Below are positions 20,551 through 31,019 of a stretch of DNA of 64,000 bases, piece by piece. A program made the translations under genes and the position numbers. Source of the DNA: Trichobilharzia regenti (taxonomy: Eukaryota > Platyhelminthes > Trematoda > Strigeidida > Schistosomatidae); NCBI GenBank assembly GCA_944472135.2, contig OX235262.1, positions 55,276,440 through 55,340,439 of the forward strand. The letters are read 5' to 3'. Below the pieces are notes generated by a model, which had not been told where the DNA came from, did no database searches, and was given only the letters and a program-made list of their open reading frames with translations. How positions within the stretch are numbered: position 1 is the stretch's first letter; the number at the start of each line of letters is the position of its first letter.

Positions 20551-20785
20551 ATCCCCAATGAGTTATGATGTTTCCGCTAAGAGTTTAAACTAGTAACCAT
20601 CGTTGTGACCTCCCAAGAATTATCTACTCAGCCAAAACAGCCAATTCTTTTGAAATGAGACATATGTGAACAGATATGAAGTCTTTTGGTTCAACATTAA
20701 GTACGAAATTCTCCTAGTGTTCTCGAGCCTTTTATATTCGACTGTAAATATTTCATGAGTGAATATGACGAAATCCTTAGAACTA

Positions 20786-20979
20786 ATTTTTAATTTTAAT
20801 TTTTGATTATAGCTTGATTCCACACTGTATTTTTGGTTCAAGTATGGAATTTTCAGCATGGATATCGGTAGCCCAAATTTTGCAGGCCGACCATAGATAT
20901 CAGGTGTGCGTCGGCGTGGGCTCGAACCCCGGACCATGTGCATGGTCGGCGAGAGTCCTAACCACTGTGCCACCGACGC
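20786..20979 (-). repeat. SINE-2, present only in duplication unit 1
   Basis: Minus-strand SINE-2 with A box TGGCACAGTGG and B box GGTTCGAGCCC, flanked by ACTA on both sides (20782-20785, 20980-20983). The matching site in unit 2 (near 34880) is uninterrupted, CTTAGAACTAGTACATC. So the insertion postdates the duplication, or was lost exactly from unit 2. Confidence 0.92.
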
Positions 20980-21339
20980 ACTAGTACATCTTGCAGATAT
21001 TCCTCCCATTTACTACATAGAAGTTATTAAATCAAAGGTGTTACTGCAGTCACATCAGCTGGCAAATATTACTTCTTATTTTGTTCTGTTTAAAAAGTGA
21101 TCAATTACGAATACTTCAGCATAAGCGTAAATTGGTATTTGTCGAGCTAAACTACCAGAAAGTTCTTATTGTTAGTAGACACTGGTGTCCATAGTTCATC
21201 ACAGACCACACATCTACTATTATTCCCAATACTGACTTTATAGTCTTTTTGAACTAGGTCATCTAACATCAAAGTATTCATGGCTTTTATCAAGCCATAT
21301 ATGTTGTCAACGCTAATTACTGCTTAAATAGTATGCATG

Positions 21340-21990
21340 TATGTGTAACTACAGAGGCTCTCCAAGAAGTTATCGAAAAGTACATTCTTTGTTCACTAAT
21401 AACAACTTCAATGTTCTACTTGAAACATTGGGCATCATATTTTGTCTAATTCATATTGTTCTAACTATTTAACTATGTCACTGAGTAGCAAAGTGTACTT
21501 ACGCAAAACTTTAATTGACTTCCAACCTACTGATGAACATTTCTTGGAGACGAAAGAAAAATGTCATACGGGACTAGTTTATTCTTCAAATCGAATAGCT
21601 CTGCGTCATATGGTATACTATAGATTGCTATTTTGTTTGGAGATCTTGGATGAAGAGAAAAGCTGGGGCGAGATATATAAGTCGTTCGGTACATGTATTG
21701 TCTAAAAGAGGCAAAGAACATCATCTCAGTTGGCTAGAAAAACATAGGAGTGGATGGATAAGGAGTGCTACAATCGAACACATATTCAACATTGGTCACT
21801 CACTATGTAAGCAGGATTCATTCAAAGTCATCTACAAAGTCAAAAGTAGTCTCCTGAAGACGATTAGCTTCCGTATACTTTGTATTACCAACGCCTTGGT
21901 GTATGTACACAAAAAGAAACTTCTCCATCCCCTTCTTTTACCCTGGCTATAGTTCCAAGTTCAACTATTTCCTTATTAATACCACTTTGT
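21340..21990 (+). pseudogene. PLE GIY-YIG C-terminus with upstream terminal-repeat segment
   Basis: Near 21640-21950 the frame reads ARYISRSVHVLSKRGKEHH, IRSATIEHIFNIGHSLCKQD and KKKLLHPLLLPWL. YISR.VHVLSKRGKEH is the YIG-R-E part of GIY-YIG, and PLLLPWL is a typical PLE C-terminus. Upstream, GAAGTTATCGAAAAGTACAT (21372-21391) matches PLE terminal repeats at 62490. The 21442-21705 frame overlaps in another phase and I do not recognise it. Duplicate at 35238-35890. Confidence 0.72.
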
Positions 21991-22239
21991 GCATTTTTCC
22001 GTATCACATATTAGTAACATCTTATTCTTGACTGACCCTCCATTCACTTCATAATTTATTTTGGACACTCACCTCCATGCTGTTTCATTAACATCCTATA
22101 TTTCTGGACCTATTTCACATCACGTAACCCTAGTCAGGACCTACTAATCTTCACTTCCACCCCATCCTAGTTGCGATTTGATTATTCATCACATTTTCTG
22201 AAATATTTTGATGCAGTAAACAAATACTCCGACTAATAT

Positions 22240-22490
22240 TTATTCTTTAATTGGTGGATGGTGACTAACAGTGGAATCCAGGATGCGCTTTTCGTCTTAC
22301 TTGGGACTCGTCATCTGGATATACCTGTATTCCCGAGGCTCAAACCCAGTGCCCATAGTTTCAGACGCCAAAGTGCTACATGCCCAGACATCGTCGAAGC
22401 ATCTGCACAAGGGGCCGCCGACATGTCAAGCTGAAACCGAGCACTTCAGTCCAATCAATCGACGGGAAAATCTAAAATTCAGTTAGATTC
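22240..22490 (-). repeat. Sm-alpha-type SINE with broken hammerhead
   Basis: Minus strand: body CGTCGATTGATTGGACTGAA, a B-box-like GGGTTTGAGCC, then the hammerhead (22266-22327). C3 of the core is A (AUGACGA), one stem II pair is lost, and stem III is weakened. Probably inactive. Duplicate at 36139-36385. Confidence 0.8.
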
Positions 22491-23039
22491 TGTATATCGT
22501 AATAACATTTTGTCCAGAATAGAACAGTTATTATTATATTACTAAGCATTTCTATCGAACCTAACGAAGAGGTTAACGAGAAGGGTATTCTCACTTCTCT
22601 AATCAGTCTTTTGAAATCTTTATGGAATATAAAAAATGACACAGAATCTCATCTGTCTAACTACTATTTCTGTATTCTATTGTATTTATTTTCAAACAAA
22701 AAAATCAACTTAATCTGTTAATTTTAATAACAGTAATAAGAATAATAGTTTTATATTGTCTCCCTGCTTATTCTTAGTCAATTAAATAAGGTCAAGGCCA
22801 ATTGTGTAAGGATGTCAGCCGATTATCAATGATCTTATCAGCTTTTTCATAATTCTATAAATTAGGTTACTAAACTGTCTGAGTACTTCGTATATGGTGC
22901 GTTATTTGTCAAATCTCTATTAGATATTCCATATTTAGAAAAAAGGTGATGAAATAGTTGTCATTATTAGCATAATCAGACAGAAATGACTGATCTATCT
23001 CTCTGTCTATCGATCATAAATAGATTGTAAGTGTAGAGA
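22491..23039. other. No recognisable feature
   Basis: AT-rich, with no recognised repeat. Duplicated at 36386-36934, where the two copies differ by a short poly-A indel near 22697/36592. Confidence 0.4.
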
Positions 23040-23225
23040 TGCATCGGGAGTTCTGTCATAGAGTGTTCGCCAATTTCGCATGGGGTCCGGCTTCGATTCC
23101 CAGCCGACGCACTCTTCAACCTCACTCAGCCAATAGTAACCCAGTTAATCAGGGAAGGTTAGACACGGGGCTAACAAAACCACTGCTGCTGTACCTGCAA
23201 ATCTGAAACTTGAAACCCAGAGTTC
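23040..23225 (+). repeat. SINE-3-like copy
   Basis: Plus strand: tRNA-like head with B box GGCTTCGATTCCC, then a body similar to SINE-3 (AACAAAACCACTGCTGCTG, GAAACTTGAAACCCAGAGTT). The end is a decayed form of GAAGCCCTATGTTCC. Tail-to-tail with 23281-23455. Confidence 0.55.
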
Positions 23226-23280
23226 CAGTCACAACACAAAGGAGTGAAAAGAAAAAAAGCAGTTTAAATATAGTACCTTT

Positions 23281-23455
23281 GTTTTATTCCTTTATTTTTC
23301 CAGTAAAACACAGGGCTTCAAGCCTCAGCTTGGAAGTTACAGTGGCAGTGGTATTTGTTTACAGGATACAGTTACCAGCTTCACGCTCAACCCTTGCTTT
23401 TTACTGGATCAGATATCGGCTAAGCGAGGTTCACGAGTGTGTGAGCCAGAGATAG
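23281..23455 (-). repeat. SINE-3 copy
   Basis: Minus strand ends in GAAGCCCTGTGTTTTACTGG, a variant of the RTE-type tail. The body matches 13571-13740 in order (CAGTGGCAGTGGTATTTG, TACAGGATAC, AGCTTCACGC on the plus strand). The tRNA-like head is lost. Confidence 0.65.
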
Positions 23456-23534
23456 AAAACTTGACCACTAGGGTTAAATTCTGAAGGTTTTAATCACTCC
23501 TTCTCTGTTTACTGAAACCTAAGTGGAGCAAAAT

Positions 23535-23795
23535 TAAAGAATTGGCAGAAGTTGGAATTCAAGGACCATTGGATCGGGTCCCAGTGGCTTAATGGTATAC
23601 GAGCTCGCCCTGTAACGAGAAGGTCCTGGGTTCGAATCCCGATGGGTGCGTACTGACAAAGAGTCCCAAACTAGGACGAAACAACTGTCCAGTACTCCCA
23701 GGTTTTCCAATGGTTCTCTAACTGACGTCAGCTCATGATGAAATCCTGAAACCAATCAAATCCCTACAAACCAACACTTGAAAACAAAATTAAAG
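23535..23795 (+). repeat. HHR-SINE, ribozyme core mutated
   Basis: Well-preserved copy: A box TGGCTTAATGG, B box GGTTCGAATCC, stem II GUCC...GGAC, GAA, stem III ACA-AC-UGU and stem I TACTG/CAGTA all present. The first core strand reads ACAAAGA instead of CUGAAGA (C3, U4 and G5 changed), so it should not cleave. The tail CCAATCAAATCCCTACAAAC follows. Duplicate at 37429-37689 carries the same core lesion, so the lesion predates the duplication. Confidence 0.85.
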
Positions 23796-24129
23796 ACTTG
23801 ATAGCATCAAATTAAATTCGTAAATTGCCGGCTCACTTGACATTTACAGTCTACCGGATTAGAGGCGAAATTTCACCACAGTTTCCTTTGGAAACCTAAA
23901 TTGTTCAAATCACACAATTCGTGATCTGTCTGATGTCATAAATGGTAATCGCAGAAGCATAAATACACTCAGCTACATACTACTGACTGGTTTAGATGAG
24001 TAATTGTGTTAGATAAGTTTATTTTAGTAATCACACAGTGATGCAGGATTAACAACTGGATGACGTTTCCAGCATAAATTGTTGCCAATCGTAATCATAT
24101 CAGTTTAGTCACACGGCTTCTAAATTTGC
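23796..24129. repeat. PLE-B terminal-repeat-like region
   Basis: 24001-24120 resembles 9060-9180 (TTAGATAAGTTTATTTT, ATCACACAGTG, GGATGACGTTTCCAGC), which lies beside a PLE-B. The preceding part is unassigned. A TATATA/TCTCTC low-complexity patch is at 24129-24165. Confidence 0.5.
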
Positions 24130-24730
24130 CTTATATATATATCCTCTCTTTCTCTCTCTCTCCCTTTTTGTTTGTCGCCACTTTCCATATCTCCGGCATA
24201 GGTGGTGTTGCGTCATTCCGATTGCACATGTGCGGTGTTGAATAGATAAACAAAGCGTCAGTGATCAACCTCTCTCTCCACCTCATCATATCACTTTTGA
24301 ATACTCTCACTCTGTCCCACCCTGTGGTGTGTGATTACATGCAAGTAAATGCAGTGGAATCGTTGGGCTTTTTTCTAGGTTATTTAAATTGGTAGGGCCA
24401 ACCATTCTAGTTCTAGCTAGATTTTTGTGTTCCGATAATCTTGCTGACCCTGATCTACCAGTTTGACTGACCTATGTAATTGACCTCTCTTACAGTCATT
24501 ACATGGTATTTGGCATATTATATTATTATTTTTCTTAATTGGAACTATCGGGTCTCTAAGCCGACAAACTTCATCTTTAAGAGAGTTGTTTGGTTTAACT
24601 GCCACCCGAATTCCAGCGTTATTGAGAATCCTACGTAAGTCCCTTCTTTATACGGCAGTGCTACACAGGCTTTGAATTTTATATTATTTTTGTCACTTTT
24701 ATTGCTTGCTAATCTTAATTTTTCTATGGT
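24130..24730 (-). pseudogene. PLE-B endonuclease/linker, left arm of inverted pair
   Basis: The minus strand 24605-24417 reads VKPNNSLKDEVCRLRDPIVP, IKKNNNIICQIPCNDCK and LHRSVKLVDQG. IPCNDCK is the Cys pair before the GIY-YIG in this subfamily (compare 63700-63740). The remaining C-terminal sequence runs to about 24170. It is head-to-head with 24735-25300, which repeats the same segment. Duplicate at 38024-38624. Confidence 0.78.
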
Positions 24731-24734
24731 TCTT

Positions 24735-25311
24735 CTGAGTTAGAAAGTGAACAGGATGAGTTGATCATGCTAAATTGTAGAATAAAACAGAATGATGGGT
24801 TAGACACTAGCATTTGTAGGAAACTCATACACTCTAATAGATACTTGGACTTAAATTCATTCCATCCAGAATCGGTAAAGAAAGGTTTAGTTAAATGTCT
24901 TTGTAATCAGGCCAAGAGCCTGACTAGCAGGCCAGAAGATATAAAAAATGAAATCAAACAAATTAAGGAGGTAATACTAGTGAACAACTATCCACCAGAA
25001 TTTGTATGTATGAAAAACCATAGAAAAACCAAGATTCGCAATAAAAGTTACAAAAATAATATAAAATTCAAAGCCTCTATAGCACTACTGTAAAAAGAAC
25101 GGATGTCAGTGGCCTTCCGTAGGATTCTCAATGACACTGGAATTAGAGTGGCATTTAAACCAAACAACTCTCTCAGAGATAAACTCTGTCGGCTTAGAGA
25201 CCCGACAGTTCCAATTAAGAAAAATAATAATATAATATGCCAAATACCATGTAACGACTGTGAGTGAGGTCAGTTGCACAGGTCAGTCAAACTAGTATTT
25301 TATTTTTATTT
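24735..25311 (+). pseudogene. PLE-B thumb/linker/endonuclease, right arm of inverted pair
   Basis: Plus strand: MLNCRIKQNDGLDTSICRK, LIHSNRYLDLNSFHPESVKK and LVKCLCNQAKSLTSRPEDIK (RT thumb to linker), then AFKPNNSLRDKLCRLRDPTV and CQIPCNDCE, ending in LHRSVKLV where a SINE-2 intervenes. A stop follows CNDCE. The thumb part is the most intact PLE-B frame here (110 codons). Duplicate at 38629-39210. Confidence 0.8.
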
Positions 25312-25499
25312 TTTTATTTTATGGTTACAGCTTGATTCCACACCGTATTTTTGGTACAAGTGTGGAATTTTCAGCGTGGATATCGGTAGCCCAAAATTCG
25401 CAGGCCAACCATAGATATCAGGTGTGCGTTGGCGAGGGCTCGAACCCCGGACCATGTGCATGGTCGGCGAGAGTCCTAACCACTGTGCCACCGACGCAC
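25312..25499 (-). repeat. SINE-2 inserted in PLE-B
   Basis: Minus-strand SINE-2, with A box TGGCACAGTGG and B box GGTTCGAGCCC. The PLE sequence continues on the far side as ACTAGATCAGGGTCAACC, and ACTAG occurs on both sides, suggesting a 5-bp target duplication. It is shared with unit 2 (39218-39406), so it predates the duplication. Confidence 0.88.
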
Positions 25500-26328
25500 T
25501 AGATCAGGGTCAACCAGATTTTTGGAACATATTGGAACAGCGCCCAAGTGCTACACTTTAATGAATAGTTGTATTCCACTGAGACGAACTAGTAATACTT
25601 ACTTGCCAGGTCGAAGTGACCTAAGCAGGGAAAAGGTGTTTAGTTGGTTCGGGGACGAGCTCGTCAGCGCGGTACCCGCTTCGACTTAGCTCAGATAACC
25701 AAATGATTTCAAACCTACGGATTAACTTAATTTTCAGGTAGGGAAAATAAATTACCGAAAACACAAGGTCAAGACAGTTAAACTCGTAAAAAGTTTTAAT
25801 TCAATAATGTAAAATTTCTCGTACATACAGGTCAAGTTGATTTAATTCACATAAGTATGTAAAGTGATCCAGTCAACCTCGTAAAAATGACCAGACGAAT
25901 CTCTATAGAGTTTGAAAGTTATACGCCATTTGCTAGACTAGCAGCTTAACTAAGAGGAATTAATCTGGTGATCTATACAAAACAAAATTAGACCTGACTT
26001 CCAATATAAAACTGAGTGCCAACAATCACTACTACTAATTGTCAGTGAAATTGACCTGAGTGATTTTTATTGAATATAGCTTCCAGACAAGAATTAATGA
26101 GGTCCTGTCACTGATGTCTACTGCACACATCTCTGAATGTGTGTATTAAAGTTTAATAAGAATCTTTTGTACAATGTCTTCAGTTTAACTAGGTTTTTTG
26201 TGGAGAGGACATAATACATGATTAATTTATGTGAATGAAAGTACACACTGGGAGGACCTGTCCATCCTTACAGGTTAGTGTTACAGAACACATTATTAAA
26301 TTTCTGTAGAGAAATAAAGACCAGATTG
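25500..26328. other. No gene; short GC-rich island
   Basis: Mostly AT-rich. 25643-25695 is unusually GC-rich for the window (GGGGACGAGCTCGTCAGCGC, GGTACCCGC). It folds in part, but I could not make a tRNA of it. Conserved at 39558-39610. Confidence 0.4.
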
Positions 26329-26375
26329 GCAGTATCAAATGAAATCATCCTATTTCACAAGTTCTCATCAGCTGC
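26329..26375 (-). ncRNA. PLE-type hammerhead ribozyme (unit 1 copy)
   Basis: Minus strand: stem I GCAG/CUGC, core CUGAUGA, stem-loop II GAACUUGU, GAA, a stem III opening AUA and closing GAU, and A17. The core is intact. Stem III keeps only two good pairs, because a base differs from the unit 2 copy at 40249-40295. It lies 3' of the PLE endonuclease 27131-26702, as expected for a PLE terminal repeat. Confidence 0.65.
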
Positions 26376-26699
26376 AAACTACCTGAAATTTCAATAGTTA
26401 TAAATAATAACATTTCATACTTCAACATTTGAAAGATAACAGAGAAAACATTATAAGATGAACGAGTCCAGAATAAAGGCATTACAATTTATAGTTTAAG
26501 TCACCATCACTTTATATGCTTTCAAACTAAGCAAAAAAGGGAGGCGAGAGAAGACAGAAAACAGAAAAATCTAATAAACAGTGTTAGCTTGTACACCTAC
26601 ATAGCAACTCAAGAGGGTTAAAATTTACCAAATTGAAAACATGCCCAATGAGCTGACCTCACTAATGTGTATGACTAGTGAGTGTAATTGAAGTAATAT
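26376..26699. repeat. PLE terminal repeat body
   Basis: AT-rich DNA between the hammerhead and the endonuclease frame of the same PLE, probably the 3' untranslated and terminal-repeat sequence. Duplicated at 40296-40619. Confidence 0.45.
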
Positions 26700-27560
26700 G
26701 GTTACCAGTCGAATGAAAGATTGATTACACTAGCTTTCTGTGTGCATAAGTTTGGTCTGAAATGCTTGATTGCAAATGCTTCAGCAAATCTTAGTAAATT
26801 CTCTGTCCTTTGTATGTTTAATACTTTAAAGGATTTGGTAATCTCGACGAAATAACCCGTCATCCACAAGGTATCCCGTAACTGCACTTTGTAAATATCT
26901 GCTTCCTTGTAATCATAAGTTTCTTGGAAAATGCTTTGAATACCGGATAGAAGACCTTCTTTCTGTCCTTTCAATGTACTTGCTGCCGCAGGTGCACGTA
27001 AATTTACAAATGCATTTGGAGGCAACGCCAGCAGGGTACTTATCAAGTTTCGAATGGCTTATAGAGCATGTAGTGCTGTGTAGCATCACCAGCTTGGCTT
27101 CAGGGACGCATCTTTTTACTGCTCCTTTCATCCTTTTGTCAATCTTTTGTGATACTGCTCCTCCTTTGAATGGGTAAACACTTTCTTCTCTTCAACTGTT
27201 GGGTACTTCGCTTTCTCGTCCTTTTCTTTACTATACTTTCGTATTAATCCCTTTGGATACCCCAATTCCTGTAGGCATTTTTCAACAAAGCTTAATTCTT
27301 CATCTACCTTGTTAGGCGAACATAACTTCCTGGCTCTTCCATACAGTGTCCTTACTAATTTCCGCTTATAGATTATAGGGCAGAAGCTGTTATAATGAAG
27401 ATATTGTCCCGTCCCCGTTTCTCTTCTGTAGATGGACTTTCCGACCGTTCCATAATTTTTTCTTTTTACATTAAGGTCAAGAAAGTTAAACTCGTCGTTG
27501 TGTTCATATTCCATGGTGAATTTAATATTCTGGTGAATCTCATTAAGGCGGTCAAATCAT
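26700..27560 (-). pseudogene. PLE: RT thumb, linker and GIY-YIG endonuclease
   Basis: The minus strand 27514-27128 reads FNFLDLNVKRKNYGTVGKS, then the linker KLVRTLYGRARKLCSPNK. 27131-26913 reads YKFTCTC-type residues (CKFTCTCGSKYIERTERRSS, IRYSKHFPRNL). This is the Cys motif, a YIG variant (YIE), the conserved Arg and the His of the EH motif. 27046-26702 covers the C-terminus (LRFAEAFAIKHFRPNLCTQK). Two frames are involved and YIG has become YIE, so it is probably dead. Duplicate at 40620-41480. Confidence 0.82.
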
Positions 27561-27830
27561 ATTCTGAAACGTTCTTTAGTCTCTACAAAGATAACTTAAA
27601 TCGCCTAACTTAACGGACCTTAGAAATAAAATACCCAGTGTCATTCATCGGAAAGCATATCATGAAGACAGGTTATAAAGTTGATTTCATTAGTACCTTC
27701 AAACTCATATGTAAAACAGGTTTAGGTAGTATACTTCATTTCACTAAAGGCCTAGCTATAAAAAGGCTTACATCTGTTTTATGCGTTCAAAATTTATTCG
27801 TTATTATTTTGGGTCTGCCTTTGTAATTCA
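27561..27830 (+). pseudogene. PLE endonuclease C-terminus, opposite strand
   Basis: Plus strand: SFIGKHIMKTGYKVDFISTF, KLICKTGLGSILHFTKGLAI and KRLTSVLCVQN match the C-terminal part of PLE endonucleases (for example KHFRPNLCTQK on the other strand). It is 5'-truncated and abuts the minus-strand PLE head-to-head. Duplicate at 41481-41750. Confidence 0.68.
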
Positions 27831-28549
27831 GTTCTAAGACTAAGGGTTATTTTTCACAACAATATTTTCTATTATCTTGACCTCTAAATAAACATTATGA
27901 CCTCTAATGAATAAATTTCAACCTTTTATTCTCTGTTAACCTTCACATAAGTATGATTAACGAGCATGTATGTGTGATCAAAATGTCCGAAATGTTTTGA
28001 CCGAACGCTTTGCATATTACAGATAAACATATAAGAGGAACCAATTGGTTCAAATCAGAAGTGAGGATAGTAACCTTTCAACAGGACTGACTGATGATTA
28101 TACATTCGCTGGAAAGAAAAGCATCAGTTACCACATTTCAACTTGGTAGTTAAATAACAGCACACTTGCCTACTGATATGCTTATTTAGCATTCAGTTTT
28201 GTATAATACGATGGGCCAACACTACTGAAGGACAGGACGAAAGAGTCGGTGGTTCAGAACTTAGTGGATTACCTTTTCTTTCAACATAATGACATAGTTT
28301 GCTCAGTGTAATGATCTGGTGCATCCACCTTACTTCATTAGTTTTAAAATAAGGGTAAATAAACAAATAAATATTTACAACTTCTTATCTTTTCTAGGCC
28401 ATTCCTTTTATATTATTAGCCTATGAAAGCAATTTAAAAACATGTATTCCATTGTTATATTTATTCACAGATCAATAACTGAGGTAAAAATCCATCCTTT
28501 TCTCTTCTAGTTTAACAACACAAATAACAGAATTAATCCCGGGGAATTT
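27831..28549. other. No recognisable feature
   Basis: AT-rich sequence with no assignable element. Duplicated at 41751-42469. Confidence 0.4.
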
Positions 28550-29230
28550 TCTCATGGCATTGGATGTGTGGATGTGAGAAAGTTTTGAATGTAGGACATT
28601 GTGCAGAAGTGCGGCATTTCAAGTTACCACACTCATTATAGCACGCATAAGCAGCAAAAAAAATTAAAGTCAATATAATGAATGGAAATTTAAGACAGAG
28701 AGAGAGAATAACTAAATTGGATCTACGAGATCACAAAGAGTGAACAAATCTGCGCCACTGACAGCGATTTCAATCCACATCACCGATAGCCTCCAGCTAC
28801 TGCTTTGTAGCATCTCGATGATCCCAACCAATAAACAACAGTTTACACCTCCCTACGTGGTTGGCTTGAATTAACTGTCGAAGTCTTCATGTACTGATTC
28901 AAGTATTTGATTTGACCACTCCTAACTCTTTTCCATCCTGATTCTATGTTGATTAAGACTGTTCATCAAGGAACGCGGTAGCTAGGAATGCTCAACTCAA
29001 GTCCTAGCCATCTGAACCAATATAGCTTTATAACTTCATCGATTAACTTACCAGCCTTACCCAACACTTTGCGCCTAGCCTCAATACTGCTCACCATATA
29101 ATTAATTTCAATGGCCATATTTCACAGTCACAAAGAAGGCCAGAGGGAGCTGATGCTGACTACACACATTCTTTGATCGATATTGAGGGTATATATGGGA
29201 TAGCTTTGGTTGATAAACTATTCTTTATGT
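28550..29230 (-). pseudogene. RTE-like family 2, degenerate 3' end
   Basis: Corresponds in order to 10480-11200 and 51340-52060: the 3' UTR (GTGCGGCATTTCAAGTTACC on plus), then the C-terminal coding region around 28740-29150 (ATCTGCGCCACTGACAGCG, CAGCTACTGCTT). Heavily mutated. Duplicate at 42470-43150. Confidence 0.65.
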
Positions 29231-29389
29231 AGTGAATCAATGAAATGAAAATTTCTAAAGTCTAAGGCACGTTTTAATAGCGATCTCAAGGTTTTTGTCA
29301 TCTGAATTTCGTATTAAACGTATACTGTTCAGATGGTTACAGTTTCAGCTTTACAAAACCACGCTAAGTTTTTAATGACATTGTTTCAC

Positions 29390-29690
29390 TTAGACAAGTT
29401 TTATCTTAATTAGTTGGTAGTCAACAGCACTGTCAAGTTCCATACAGAAGGAAGAGCACGTCTGCGATTTTCTGAACATGTACAAAAAGCTTATGTCTAA
29501 AGGGAAGAAATGCTTTAAACAGTGCCATAGCCAGGTATTTCCTTGACACGGGTCATGAGGTGGACCTCGCAAAATCGTTCAAAATTACCAATAGGCAATA
29601 GAGCCTAATTCTCCTCAAGTTTGCTGAAGCCATCTCCATCAAGCGCCTGGAATCTGATTTGTGTCTTCAGAAATAAACATAACCTATTCG
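29390..29690 (+). pseudogene. PLE endonuclease fragment a
   Basis: Plus strand, containing the products of AGAGCACGTCTGCGATTTTC (RARLRFSEHV-like), GCCAGGTATTTCCTTGACAC and CATGAGGTGGACCTCGC (ARYFLDTGHEVDLAKSFKI). It duplicates the end of the longer PLE copy that follows at 29850-31000, in the same orientation. Confidence 0.7.
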
Positions 29691-29849
29691 TCAACAGCTA
29701 GCCGTGCACACCATGAAAGACTCATTTCATTTCTCTGAAAATGTGAACCACATGAACTTTTAAACAAGTTAATGGTGTCATTTAATGCAACCACATTGTT
29801 CACAATGATTCCAATCAACGAAACTATTGAGATCATTTGTTAGCAGTCT

Positions 29850-31000
29850 GATCTTCTCCCGCTCCCAGAGTCGGAATTCAAACACCTACTGCTTATGTGT
29901 ACCATGGTTTTGCTATTCCAATTTGACAACACTTTTTACCGCTAAATAGATGGTGTAACTATGTGCAGTTCACTTAGCCCTGTTTTAGCAGATATATCCA
30001 TGTCCAACCTTGAAAAAACAAAAAATGAAGCATACAATCGACGAAACAACTTCCTAATGTCGATATGTCAATGACACAATTGTAGTGTGCAACAATGAAA
30101 GTCATGCTTCACACTTACTCAGATTATTCAGTGATGCACACGCCAATATTGAGTTTACTATGGAACATGAAAGTGACGGAAAGTTCTGTTTCCTTGACAT
30201 TCCCATGCCACGAGTAGAAGATGGAAGTCTTCAGAAGTCAATTTGTCGAAAGCCTACTTGGTAAGTACATTGCTTACATTTTAATAGTTTTTGTCCAAAT
30301 AGCTTTAAACCAGCACTAAAAAAGACTCTGTACTATAGAGTAAGGAGAATATGCTCTACAAAGAAACTAGAGGAAGAATTTACAATTCTCGAAAAGGTGT
30401 TGAATAACAACGGTTATCCTCAAAGATTCATTAATAAATATGGAAGATGTGAAGGCTAAAATATCAAACATATCACAGTTGAAAAGAGCCTGTCTTTATT
30501 CAACTAGATTTTAAAGTTGAAAACATTGCAACAATGGTCAACAGAAGACTGATTACGTCACTAGCCAGAGACTATCCTGCAGGTAAGCTGGTTCCCGTCT
30601 ATCGAACAACCTGCTCTTTGCTGCAATCAAAAATCGATAGATATCCTTTTCATGTTAACTCCAACTATATTTACAAATTTATATGCATCTGCGAGAGCAG
30701 TTACATTGAAAAAACAGAAAGAAGGGCACATCTACGATTTTCTGAACATGTACTATAAAGCATATATCTAAAGGGAACTAATACTTTAAACAATGCCATC
30801 GCCAGGCATTTCCCTGACACGAATCATGAGGTAAACGTCGCAAAATCGTTCAAGATTATCAATAGGCAAAAGAGTTAATTTTCCCTCAAGTTTGTTGAAG
30901 CCATTTCCATCAAGCACCTGAAACCTGATTTGTGCGTTCCGAAAGAAACAATGATCAGTCTTTCTTTGCTATGGTAACTGGATATTTTCATCTCTCTTTC
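29850..31000 (+). pseudogene. PLE RT, linker and GIY-YIG
   Basis: Plus strand: RT motif B variant (SSLSPVLADIS, 29970-30005), then a frameshifted motif C, then EHESDGKFCFLDIPMPRVED and SICRKPTW (thumb). 30534-30758 reads LITSLARDYPAGKLVPVYR, SNYIYKFICICESSYIEKTE and RRAHLRFSEHVL. That is the zinc-type Cys pair, a YIG variant (YIE), Arg and EH. The C-terminus follows at 30790-30960. Much of it is absent from unit 2, where 43330-43650 keeps only the end. Confidence 0.78.
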
Positions 31001-31019
31001 ATCTAAATACGTAATGGTG

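Larger units (their letters stand above)
20341..20580 (-). repeat. Sm-alpha-type hammerhead repeat, two tandem partial units
   Basis: Two direct minus-strand units about 125 bp apart, each with the Sm-alpha signature (GCAGTGGAATCCAGGATG on the plus strand, then TTTCGTCCTA). The first ribozyme (20365-20425) is nearly canonical and the second (20490-20550) is decayed. The left edge of the large tandem duplication lies 3 bp beyond. Confidence 0.85.

Noticed and set aside
25630..25690. GC-rich island as a hammerhead (CTGACGAG ... CGAACC on minus)
   Set aside because: Position 15.1 is C rather than A, stem II does not pair, and no stem III forms.
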